Counted from the stretch's first letter, positions 1 to 5,350 are shown. The stretch is 7,315 nucleotides of DNA from an uncultured Atopostipes sp. (GCA_947296835.1 CAMYQS010000066.1:1-7315), one strand, 5' to 3'. Program-made: numbers and translations. The notes: generated from the letters alone by a model not told the origin.

Positions 1-124
1 CGGTAGAGTCTGGCGCAATCGCATTTGTAACTGGTATCAGGTTGTTTTCATCTGCACCTGTTCCATGTAATAGTACGATAACTGGTTCATCGGCTTTACC
101 TTCGTTATAAATATAGTTATACAT
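1..124 (-). CDS. mhqD: MhqD-type alpha/beta hydrolase (phospholipase/carboxylesterase family), N-terminal part only
   Basis: Only the first 41 codons are in the window; the gene runs off the left edge. The visible protein starts MYNYIYNEGKADEP and then shows a hydrophobic strand (VIVLLH) followed by HGTGADENNL. This is the first beta strand and oxyanion-hole HG turn of the alpha/beta hydrolase fold, as in the phospholipase/carboxylesterase family that includes MhqD. The catalytic Ser, Asp and His would lie further along and cannot be checked. An AAGGAG ribosome binding site at 136-141 sits 11 bases before the ATG, and the gap to the preceding stop is 18 bases, so it is the third gene of the mhq operon. 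In Bacillus subtilis and Staphylococcus aureus, mhqD is cotranscribed with a ring-cleaving dioxygenase under MhqR and protects against quinones. The family call is good; the name mhqD rests on context as well as sequence. Confidence 0.75.
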   Translation of the reverse strand, partial: MYNYIYNEGKADEPVIVLLHGTGADENNLIPVTNAIAPDST

Positions 125-142
125 TTTTTCGTTAACTCCTTC

Positions 143-751
143 TTATTCTGGTCGAGCAATCGTAAATATTTGACCAATTTCAGCATAATCATGACCTGCT
201 AAACGGCTAACTGCCGCTAAGCCTATCGGATCAATACGTCCTTCGTGGTATAACTCATCATCAATGTGATACTGTTTAATCTTTAATAGTAATAAGTCTG
301 CGGAAGGGACACCTTCATTTTCTAGCGCCACATGTTCATGTAGTTCAACTTCAAAACGAATTTTAGTTTCTTTCAAACTTGGTATATCCACTGTTGTTGA
401 TGGGATCAATGTGAAATTCGTTCTGTCCAGTTCACTTTCATCAGCTGCTAAGTTTGCAGCCGTTTCATTCGCATCGTCAACATTGTTCGTGTCGACAACG
501 TGAATGACCGCTTCTTTTTTCGATAATATATTTCTTGCAGTATCTTTTAATTCCCCATTTTTCCGCTGAAATGCGACCGATACAATGGGTGGATTGGATG
601 TGACTATATTAAAATAACTAAAAGGGGCTATATTTAATACTTCATCCTCAGAGACACTCGTGATTAAGGCGATCGGTCTTGGCACAATTGATCCAATCAT
701 AAATTTATAGTTGTCTCTTTCACTAATTTCCTCTGGGCTAAAATGAACCAT
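143..751 (-). CDS. Flavin reductase-like FMN-binding split-barrel protein
   Basis: A 202-residue cytoplasmic protein of the flavin reductase-like (DIM6/NTAB) split-barrel family. The N-terminal signature MIGSIVPRPIALIT (residues 18-31) and NIAPFSYFNIVTSNPP (40-55) are the usual FMN-contacting strands. A KDTARNI segment (69-75) and the C-terminal GLAAVSRLAGHDYAEIG complete the pattern. Members bind FMN or reduce flavins with NAD(P)H, and some act with oxygenases. The start is supported by AGGAAG at 762-767, ten bases before the ATG. The gene lies between the dioxygenase (14-base gap) and the MhqD-like hydrolase (18-base gap), so it should be induced with them from the MhqR-controlled promoter. 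A role in reducing quinones or supplying reduced flavin is an inference from this position; the substrate is unknown. In the better-known mhq operons this slot is absent or filled by a nitroreductase or azoreductase. Confidence 0.88.
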   Translation of the reverse strand: MVHFSPEEISERDNYKFMIGSIVPRPIALITSVSEDEVLNIAPFSYFNIVTSNPPIVSVAFQRKNGELKDTARNILSKKEAVIHVVDTNNVDDANETAANLAADESELDRTNFTLIPSTTVDIPSLKETKIRFEVELHEHVALENEGVPSADLLLLKIKQYHIDDELYHEGRIDPIGLAAVSRLAGHDYAEIGQIFTIARPE

Positions 752-765
752 TAAATACCTGCTTC

Positions 766-1746
766 CTATCTTTTGTATTTTGTATTGATATCTGATGTAT
801 CAAATGGGCGAACAACACTCTCAACATAGTCACGGCGGTCTTCAAATGCTGGTGGCAATGCTAATGTTGAACCTAATTCATCATAAGACTCTTGGTGGTC
901 AATGAATCCTGGGCCGTCAGTTGACAGTTCAATTAAGATGTGACCAACACGTGTGTATAACGCTTCAAAGTAGAAACGATCAACGTGTCCTGAGTGACCC
1001 ATACCAAATTCATTGTAACGAGCTTCCCATGCTTTAATAGCGTCTGCATCTTTAACGCGGAATGCAACGTGGTGAGCTGCACCATGTCCTTGCGTTTCTA
1101 CTGGTGACGTTTCATCTTTTCGTAAGATAACTTGTCCACCATTTCCGCCCTTACCAACTTCTAAAATAGCTAGAGTATCTTCTTTATGTTTCAGTTCGAA
1201 ACCAAAAATTTGCTGTAAAAATTGAACGAAGTCGTCAAAGTAGCTCACTGTAATTTCAATTGGACCTAATCCATAAATCGCTTTGTCTTCTGGAACTGGA
1301 CCGTTTTTCCAAGGTGTTCCTGGTTCTATACCGTTGTCGTTCTCGTCTGAGAATAACTGGTAACGTTGTCCGTCCTCTTCTTCAAATGGTAAAACTTTAC
1401 GCCCAAACAATTCTTGGATACCTTCATGTTTTACGCCAAATTCTTCAAAGCGATCTAGGTAAAATTCTAATGCCGCATCGTTTGGAACACGTAATCCTGT
1501 TCGTGTGATACCATTTGTACCTTTACCGAATTTTGGAATCCCAACAAAGTCGAAGAACGTTAAATCTGTTCCTGGATTTCCTTTGTCGTCTGCGTAAAAT
1601 GTGTGATACGTTTGAATATCATCTTGGTTAACTGTTTTTTTAACTAAGCGCATGCCTAGTACACCTGTAACAAATTCATAGTTACGCTCCGCGCTATCTG
1701 TAATAGCCGTTACGTGGTGAATACCTAATAATTCTGGGGTTGTCAT
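766..1746 (-). CDS. mhqO: Ring-cleaving dioxygenase, MhqO/MhqE type (glyoxalase/VOC superfamily)
   Basis: A 326-residue protein made of two vicinal-oxygen-chelate modules. Module one begins GIHHVTAITD (residues 8-17). Module two runs from about 160 and includes GAAHHVAFRVKD (222-233) and HILIELSTDGPGF (269-281). H10/H11, H225/H226 and E273 are the expected two-His-one-Glu metal set of type I extradiol dioxygenases. VDRFYFEALYTR (255-266) and the tail LPPAFEDRRDYVE are typical of the MhqA/MhqE/MhqO group, which cleaves hydroquinones or catechols formed during quinone stress. Length matches the family (about 310-330). The start has a modest site (AAGTGAG, 9 bases upstream). It is the first full-length gene of the operon and lies under a promoter with an MhqR-type operator. 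A short in-frame ORF with a better ribosome binding site ends just upstream (see the leader ORF entry). MhqE and MhqO are too alike to separate here. Confidence 0.9.
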   Translation of the reverse strand: MTTPELLGIHHVTAITDSAERNYEFVTGVLGMRLVKKTVNQDDIQTYHTFYADDKGNPGTDLTFFDFVGIPKFGKGTNGITRTGLRVPNDAALEFYLDRFEEFGVKHEGIQELFGRKVLPFEEEDGQRYQLFSDENDNGIEPGTPWKNGPVPEDKAIYGLGPIEITVSYFDDFVQFLQQIFGFELKHKEDTLAILEVGKGGNGGQVILRKDETSPVETQGHGAAHHVAFRVKDADAIKAWEARYNEFGMGHSGHVDRFYFEALYTRVGHILIELSTDGPGFIDHQESYDELGSTLALPPAFEDRRDYVESVVRPFDTSDINTKYKR

Positions 1747-1752
1747 TTTAAT

Positions 1753-1791
1753 CTACTCACTTTCTTTTGTGGTTTCGATTTTAGTTGTCAT
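1753..1791 (-). CDS. Possible 12-codon leader ORF (or remnant N-terminal extension) before mhqO
   Basis: ATG at 1791-1789 opens MTTKIETTKESE and ends at TAG (1755-1753), six bases before the mhqO ATG. An AAAGGA site at 1798-1803 sits six bases before this ATG and is a better match to the anti-Shine-Dalgarno than the mhqO site, which lies inside the last codons of this ORF. It is in the same frame as mhqO, so a single TAG separates it from a 15-residue extension of the dioxygenase. Its first bases (AAATGACAAC) repeat those at the mhqO start. It may be a translated leader that couples translation to mhqO, or a relic of an extended start. There is no evidence that the peptide itself has a function. 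Confidence 0.35.
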   Translation of the reverse strand: MTTKIETTKESE

Positions 1792-1808
1792 TTATTGTCC
1801 TTTGAAAC

Positions 1809-1830
1809 ATTATCTCTAATTCGAGATAAT
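1809..1830. promoter_or_regulatory. MhqR-type operator (palindromic box)
   Basis: The core TATCTCTAATTCGAGATA (1811-1828) has arms ATCTC and GAGAT around a central AATT. The palindrome extends to 22 bases with one mismatched pair. It closely matches the MhqR box of Bacillus subtilis as I recall it (tATCTcgaAtTCgAGATa). It covers the expected transcription start of an operon encoding a ring-cleaving dioxygenase and an MhqD-like hydrolase, the usual MhqR targets. MhqR is a MarR-family repressor that releases DNA under quinone stress. The mhqR gene itself is not in the window. Confidence 0.85.
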
Positions 1831-1857
1831 AATAACACGTCCATTCTTCTCTGTCAA
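1829..1857 (-). promoter_or_regulatory. Sigma-A type promoter of the mhqO operon
   Basis: On the minus strand the -35 box TTGACA (1857-1852) is a perfect match. A 17-base spacer leads to TATTAT (1834-1829), five of six matches to the -10 consensus. Transcription would start near 1822, giving a leader of about 75 bases before mhqO. The -10 box touches the end of the MhqR-type palindrome, so a bound repressor would cover the start site. Confidence 0.85.
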
Positions 1858-1862
1858 CTAAA

Positions 1863-1870
1863 TATCTCGA
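1863..1870. promoter_or_regulatory. Possible second MhqR half-site
   Basis: TATCTCGA matches the left arm of the main box, but the expected right arm (GAGAT) is missing. It lies just upstream of the -35 box, about 52 bases (five helical turns) from the equivalent point in the main operator. It could be an auxiliary contact or chance. Confidence 0.25.
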
Positions 1871-1896
1871 TTTCATCCCATTTCATCAAAAGTGGC

Positions 1897-2496
1897 TTAA
1901 TATGCACGATATGGTACTTTCCAGTTTCGCTTGTACGATAAAATACGTAATGCTGTAAATACAAAGAAAATGACAATAATTTCAACATTTGTCGTTGCCC
2001 AGCCATTTCCTAAAATGAACCCCACTAGAAAAATCCATAAACCATACACGTTCTCATCCAATAAAATTGAACGACGGTTTGCCAGCAGATCACGGAAAAC
2101 TCCCCCACCAGTAGCCGTTAATAAAGCAGCTACAATAACCGCCCCTACCGGACGCCCCATACCAATCGCAATCATTGAACCTTGGATTGCAAAAGACATA
2201 ATCCCAACTGCATCAAGTACATCTGTCCAAAACGCCCTCTTTTTTAAGAAGAAATGCGGAAAAACCAATACGGCGGTAATGGCAATAAGTGAAACAGTAA
2301 ACGGAATATCCTGACGCCATAATTCATTCCCAGATTCTCCTAATAGCATGTAGCGAAGAGCGCCTCCACCAAAAGCGTTGATAATCCCGAATAAATAAAC
2401 GGCGAATAAATCAAACTTTTTCTCCATCGCGATAAGTCCACCCTGTAGTGAAAACGAAATTGTGCCGACAACTGAAAAAAACTCAATAATTTCCAT
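1897..2496 (-). CDS. TRIC-family (UPF0126) membrane protein, copy 1
   Basis: A 199-residue, very hydrophobic integral membrane protein with two homologous halves: SFSLQGGLIA (14-23) with FGGGALR (42-48), and SFAIQGSMIA (101-110) with TGGGVFRD (129-136). The paired glycine-rich GGGxxR motifs, about seven predicted membrane segments and a length near 200 are diagnostic of prokaryotic trimeric intracellular cation (TRIC) channels, formerly UPF0126 (YvgT/YicG-like). Family members form homotrimeric potassium-permeable channels in the cytoplasmic membrane; the physiological role in bacteria is not settled. The start is backed by a GGAG site (2504-2507), seven bases upstream. A paralogue lies directly upstream (2717-3316), about 62% identical with no gaps by hand count. 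No clear terminator follows the stop, only about 40 bases before the mhqO -35 box, so transcripts may run on into the mhq operon. Confidence 0.92.
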   Translation of the reverse strand: MEIIEFFSVVGTISFSLQGGLIAMEKKFDLFAVYLFGIINAFGGGALRYMLLGESGNELWRQDIPFTVSLIAITAVLVFPHFFLKKRAFWTDVLDAVGIMSFAIQGSMIAIGMGRPVGAVIVAALLTATGGGVFRDLLANRRSILLDENVYGLWIFLVGFILGNGWATTNVEIIVIFFVFTALRILSYKRNWKVPYRAY

Positions 2497-2534
2497 GCCT
2501 AAACTCCATCCCTCTCGTAATTGTGATCTTGTTC

Positions 2535-2562
2535 ATTCTACATAAAATCTCAGTAAGTTCAA
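2535..2562 (-). promoter_or_regulatory. Candidate promoter for TRIC copy 1
   Basis: On the minus strand, TTGAAC (2562-2557) is followed by a 16-base spacer and TAGAAT (2540-2535), five of six -10 matches. It is the best pair I find in the 220-base gap before this gene. A terminator for the upstream paralogue makes a separate promoter likely. Confidence 0.45.
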
Positions 2563-2576
2563 TGCCTTACTGTAAG
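2551..2576. repeat. Overlapping inverted repeats at the TRIC copy 1 promoter
   Basis: CAGTAAG (2551-2557) and CTTACTG (2566-2572) form a 7-base inverted repeat with an 8-base spacer. The second arm also begins an 11-base palindrome, CTTACTGTAAG (2566-2576). Both overlap the candidate -35 box, as expected for a repressor operator, but I cannot name a regulator. Confidence 0.4.
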
Positions 2577-2649
2577 TTTAGACCCAATTAAACCGCTATT
2601 CTACAGTGTTTTGTGAAATGAAGTGCCCAGAAGGTGACATTAGGCGCGC

Positions 2650-2684
2650 AAGAAAATACCTGCATATAAATAAGCACATGCAGG
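2650..2684 (-). terminator. Intrinsic terminator after TRIC copy 2
   Basis: On the minus strand CCTGCAT (2684-2678) pairs with ATGCAGG (2665-2659) around a 12-base loop, followed by TATTTTCTT. The stem is short (7 bp) and the T-tract is interrupted, so termination may be partial. It begins about 30 bases after the stop codon. A run of eight G (2687-2694) sits between the stop and the hairpin. Confidence 0.6.
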
Positions 2685-2716
2685 CAGGGGGGGGTTAGTG
2701 TTTCTACTTTATAAAG

Positions 2717-3316
2717 TTAATAGCGACGATATGGGATAATCCAATTATAGAAATAAGATAGAAGTCTGAGTGCTGTAAAGACTACATAGAGAATCAAGAA
2801 GTGAACGTTGGTTGTGGCCCAGCGCAATCCGATAATCAAACTAATTAAAAATATCCAAAGGGTGTAAACATTCTCACCGAGCAAGATTGGTTTGCGTTGC
2901 GATAAGATATCACGGAATACACCACCACCTGTTGCAGTTAAGAGGCCTGCTACGACGACAGCACTAGCGGGCAGTTCCATATTGACGGCTGAAATAGAAC
3001 CTTGAATCGCAAAGGCAATCACACCGACTGCGTCCAACACACTCGACCACCACCGATCACTTTCCTCAAAAAACTTCGGGAAAAAGAGCGTCACGGTAAT
3101 CGAAATAATCGAAACCCAAAAGAGCTGATGTTGATTCCACAAATCATAATCGGACTCACCTAAAATAACGTGCCGCAATGCGCCACCACCAAATGCAGTA
3201 ATCATTCCAAACAAGTAAACCGCGAATAAGTCATATTTATTCCGCATCGCAATCAGGCCACCTTGTACTGAAAACGAAACGGTTCCGATGATAGAAAACA
3301 ACTCCAATATTTCCAT
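2717..3316 (-). CDS. TRIC-family (UPF0126) membrane protein, copy 2
   Basis: A 199-residue membrane protein that aligns without gaps to copy 1 (about 124 of 199 residues identical by hand count). It keeps both family repeats: SFSVQGGLIA (14-23) with FGGGALR (42-48), and AFAIQGSISA (101-110) with TGGGVFRD (129-136). Divergence is concentrated in the periplasmic/loop-like stretch 61-90 and the segment 171-180, while the pore-motif regions are conserved; both copies therefore look functional. It should act as a potassium-permeable trimeric channel like other prokaryotic TRIC proteins; a mixed trimer with copy 1 is possible but unproven. A strong AAAGGAG site (3326-3332), nine bases before the ATG, supports the start. 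A terminator from the upstream gene ends at about 3415 and one follows this gene, so it appears monocistronic. I find no convincing promoter in the roughly 100 bases available. Confidence 0.92.
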   Translation of the reverse strand: MEILELFSIIGTVSFSVQGGLIAMRNKYDLFAVYLFGMITAFGGGALRHVILGESDYDLWNQHQLFWVSIISITVTLFFPKFFEESDRWWSSVLDAVGVIAFAIQGSISAVNMELPASAVVVAGLLTATGGGVFRDILSQRKPILLGENVYTLWIFLISLIIGLRWATTNVHFLILYVVFTALRLLSYFYNWIIPYRRY

Positions 3317-3355
3317 CTTTGTCCACTCCTTTCAACTGTCTTGGCCCTAGTTTAC

Positions 3356-3377
3356 AGACTAATCGTTGAAAGACTAA
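3356..3377. repeat. Short direct repeat upstream of TRIC copy 2
   Basis: AGACTAA occurs at 3356-3362 and 3371-3377, a 15-base period, in the leader or promoter region of TRIC copy 2. The 3317-3414 stretch otherwise shows no clear -35/-10 pair. It might be a regulator site or chance. Confidence 0.3.
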
Positions 3378-3414
3378 GGATATTGCTTGGTGTATATTCT
3401 GTTTTAAAAAGAGT

Positions 3415-3447
3415 AAAGAAAAAAGCGGACATCCTCTAGATATCCAC
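3415..3447 (-). terminator. Intrinsic terminator overlapping the end of the metalloprotease gene
   Basis: On the minus strand GTGGATAT (3447-3440) pairs with ATGTCCGC (3432-3425), including two G-T wobbles, around a 7-base loop. It is followed by TTTTTTCTTT (3424-3415). The preceding AAA can extend the stem into the T-tract. The 5' arm is coding sequence for the last residues, and the TAG stop is in the loop. Confidence 0.85.
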
Positions 3448-3840
3448 TTTGTCTTTATAATGATTTACTTTTTCTTCAAAGCCACCTAAGCGATTCGCCC
3501 AAGATTCAGTGTAAAATGCATAATAACTCTTCTGGTTACGAATGCGATAATTTTTGAACAAACGATTCCATACTAAAGATGGAATACCAATAATCGGTAG
3601 ATACAAAATCAACAATCGCTTCGACTGCATGGTGTGTCCGTATTCGTGTTTCACCATTTCAGATTGATAGTATATATCATCCACGAAAATGAAGCGACTG
3701 AGAGAAATGGCTCCCCAACGCCCTTCGACATGGATAACGTATGCATCTTTATAGTGATAATAAGGACGATTCGACCCCTTTGTGAAATAAACATAGGCCA
3801 AGTAACCCATTAAGTTTTGTGGAAATTCAAATAAATACAT
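3436..3840 (-). CDS. Small putative zinc metalloprotease (HEYGH motif), function unknown
   Basis: A 134-residue protein with HEYGHTMQS at residues 65-73, the HExxH zinc-binding helix of metallopeptidases. It is followed by a hydrophobic stretch (LLILYLPIIGIPSLVW, about 76-91) and then FYTESWANRLGG, whose Glu (about 112) is a plausible third zinc ligand of gluzincin type. An early hydrophobic segment (MYLFEFPQNLMGYLAYVYF) may contact the membrane. I know similar short HEYGHxxQS proteins only as uncharacterised. I place the start at 3840, not at the ATG at 3858: AAAGGTGG lies seven bases before 3840, while nothing resembling a ribosome binding site precedes 3858. The gene starts 27 bases after the pentapeptide-repeat stop, with no terminator between, so the two form one transcription unit ended by the hairpin at 3415-3447. 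Peptidase activity is inferred from the motif; the substrate is unknown. Confidence 0.75.
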   Translation of the reverse strand: MYLFEFPQNLMGYLAYVYFTKGSNRPYYHYKDAYVIHVEGRWGAISLSRFIFVDDIYYQSEMVKHEYGHTMQSKRLLILYLPIIGIPSLVWNRLFKNYRIRNQKSYYAFYTESWANRLGGFEEKVNHYKDKVDI

Positions 3841-3847
3841 GGCCGTA

Positions 3848-3855
3848 CCACCTTT
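3848..3855 (-). promoter_or_regulatory. Ribosome binding site fixing the metalloprotease start at 3840
   Basis: AAAGGTGG with a seven-base spacer before the ATG at 3840-3838. The longer frame's ATG at 3858 lies upstream of this site and lacks its own, which shortens the protein by six residues. Confidence 0.8.
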
Positions 3856-3867
3856 CATTTTACGAAA

Positions 3868-4503
3868 TTAGTCACTCACTTTTAGTCCCAACAAGCCTGC
3901 AAAATAGACTGCCTGATGCCTCGAAACCGTACAGCCTTTTAAATTCTCCAGTGAAACCATGATCGATTCAAAATTAGATGAGCTAACATCGATACCTTTT
4001 AATGATGTTTCTCTAAAGTTAATGCCGTCTAGATTACACGTATCAAAAGCCACCTTTTTAAAGGTACAATCAAAGAAATCGGCATTTTCTAATAAGGCTT
4101 CGTCAAAATAAACATGTTCTAATTTGGTTTGCGCAAAAATACCCAGATTTAAAATGGATGTTTGGAAACGAGTATGTCCTATGTATGACTCTGATAAATT
4201 TGTACCAAGTAACTTGCAGTCTTTGAACTCTACGCGAATCATTGAAGCACCTGATAAGTCCGCATTGGAAAAATCACAATTTTCAAAGCGCACATCACTT
4301 AAATCCATTCCACTAAAATCAGTATTTGCGAATTGACTATTTTTTATAACGGTTTGCCCTAATTGCATATCTTGGAGAACTTCTCCTGTAAACACGGCAT
4401 TCTTAACCTCCGCTAAATGAAGCTCTATGTACTCATCTTCTAAAATAGCCGTAAACTCTTTTTCTTCTAATTGCTTTGGAATTCTTGGTTGATTAATTTT
4501 CAT
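3868..4503 (-). CDS. Pentapeptide-repeat protein
   Basis: A 211-residue protein in which a large hydrophobic residue recurs every fifth position from F38 to V193 without a slip (F58, F63, L68, F73, F78, L83, F93 and so on). That gives about 32 quintets, or eight coils of a right-handed four-sided beta-helix. Surrounding residues follow the A(D/N)LSG-like pattern, for example FSNADLSGAS. The C-terminal AVYFAGLLGLKV resembles the helical dimer cap of Qnr/MfpA-like proteins, and the length matches them (about 180-220). Those proteins mimic DNA and protect gyrase, but many pentapeptide proteins have unknown roles. The unbroken register means the loop insertions important in Qnr are not visible, so quinolone protection is only a possibility. 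The start has a GGAGAGG site (4511-4517) seven bases upstream. The upstream terminator ends three bases before that site, leaving no room for a separate promoter. It is followed by the HEYGH protein gene. Confidence 0.88.
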   Translation of the reverse strand: MKINQPRIPKQLEEKEFTAILEDEYIELHLAEVKNAVFTGEVLQDMQLGQTVIKNSQFANTDFSGMDLSDVRFENCDFSNADLSGASMIRVEFKDCKLLGTNLSESYIGHTRFQTSILNLGIFAQTKLEHVYFDEALLENADFFDCTFKKVAFDTCNLDGINFRETSLKGIDVSSSNFESIMVSLENLKGCTVSRHQAVYFAGLLGLKVSD

Positions 4504-4519
4504 CTTATTTCCTCTCCAT

Positions 4520-4559
4520 AAAAAACCAACGGGATCATTGTGAAGTGAATGACCCGTCG
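4520..4559 (-). terminator. Intrinsic terminator after the cyclase gene
   Basis: On the minus strand CGACGGGTCATT (4559-4548) pairs with AATGATCCCGTTG (4539-4527), a 12-bp stem with one bulged T and an 8-base loop. It is followed by G and six T (4525-4520). The stem begins 13 bases after the cyclase stop. The T-tract ends three bases before the ribosome binding site of the pentapeptide-repeat gene. Confidence 0.88.
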
Positions 4560-4572
4560 ATTCTGAAATCTT

Positions 4573-5319
4573 CTATTTTATTTTTGGTATAATCGCATAA
4601 ACTTCTGCCGGGAATCCAGGAGACTCTTTAATATGTGGCACAGCAACAACAATGATACTACCGACTGCCGGTAATTTATCTAAGTTTGCTAAAAGCTCCA
4701 CTTGGAATTTATCTTCATGTAGCCAATAGTTTTGTGCGTCTAAGAATCCAGCTCTAGCGGCTTCTACACCACTGTCTGTATTTAACGTTTCGTGACCAAT
4801 CGCTGTCACATTGCGCGTGTTACTTAAATAATCTAAAGCAGGTATTGACCAGCCGGGTGTGTGTTCTACCCCGCTATCATCTTTATTCGTAAACTTCTCT
4901 GGGTCATCAAAACGCTTGTACCACCCCGAAGACAAGGCCACAAGACTCTCTTCTGGTAACTCGCCATATTCAGCTTCAAAGGCTTTAATATCGTCAACTG
5001 TGACCGCATAGCCCGGAGTCTCCTTTACTTTATCCGTAATATCCATCACGTATAAAGGTAAGACACGTTCCTTTTGTGAAATGTCAGACAGGTTTCTTTT
5101 CCCTTTAGCAAAATGGCTCGGCGCATCGATATGTGTTCCATGTGAACTTCCGATTGTATATTCTATGGATTCTACACCATCTTTATCAATATTCGAAATT
5201 TCAGTTTCTTGTAGCGGATTGAATGTGTGATAGATTGGAATCTCTTTATTTACCTCGTGCGTTAAGTTGACCCACTCATACTTTTTCAGCTGAGACAATA
5301 ACTCATGTAATTCGTACAT
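4573..5319 (-). CDS. Cyclase-family metal-dependent hydrolase (kynurenine formamidase-like)
   Basis: A 248-residue cytoplasmic enzyme of the Cyclase family (PF04199), which includes KynB-type kynurenine formamidases and isatin hydrolases. The signature HGTHIDAPSHF (residues 60-70) supplies H60, H63, D65 and H69 for the divalent metal. Downstream GHETLNTDSG (175-184), H201 and E208 within VELLANLDKLP complete the active-site pattern. The reaction is probably hydrolysis of an amide or lactam-like bond; no tryptophan-degradation genes are nearby, so the substrate is open. A longer frame reaches a GTG at 5397, but I start at the ATG at 5319 because AGAGGAG lies eight bases upstream and family proteins begin close to the WVNLTHEV segment. 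It lies 84 bases after the adenosyltransferase without a terminator between them, so cotranscription is likely, with a possible internal promoter. A strong terminator follows. Confidence 0.88.
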   Translation of the reverse strand: MYELHELLSQLKKYEWVNLTHEVNKEIPIYHTFNPLQETEISNIDKDGVESIEYTIGSSHGTHIDAPSHFAKGKRNLSDISQKERVLPLYVMDITDKVKETPGYAVTVDDIKAFEAEYGELPEESLVALSSGWYKRFDDPEKFTNKDDSGVEHTPGWSIPALDYLSNTRNVTAIGHETLNTDSGVEAARAGFLDAQNYWLHEDKFQVELLANLDKLPAVGSIIVVAVPHIKESPGFPAEVYAIIPKIK

Positions 5320-5327
5320 CTCGTTCA

Positions 5328-5334
5328 CTCCTCT
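5328..5334 (-). promoter_or_regulatory. Ribosome binding site fixing the cyclase start at 5319
   Basis: AGAGGAG with an eight-base spacer before the ATG at 5319-5317. This is far stronger than anything before the GTG at 5397, and trims 26 residues from the longest frame. Confidence 0.85.
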
Positions 5335-5350
5335 TTCTGCTTGTGCCTCC

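Noticed and set aside
1260..1508. Plus-strand open frame of 82 codons
   Set aside because: Antisense shadow inside the well-supported dioxygenase gene; no ribosome binding site and no family features.
1862..1895. Terminator between TRIC copy 1 and the mhq promoter
   Set aside because: A weak CCAcTTT/AAATGG pairing exists but has no T-tract on the minus strand; also a short direct repeat ATTTCATC (1870-1877, 1880-1887) that looks incidental.
1931..2314. Plus-strand open frame of 127 codons
   Set aside because: Antisense to TRIC copy 1; composition rich in Lys/Thr/Pro from reading a membrane gene backwards, with no recognisable domain.
3317..3414. Promoter for TRIC copy 2
   Set aside because: TTTACT/TATACA and TATCCT-like elements occur but none has acceptable spacing and sequence together.
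4124..4336. Plus-strand open frame of 70 codons
   Set aside because: Antisense to the pentapeptide-repeat gene, whose register is unbroken.
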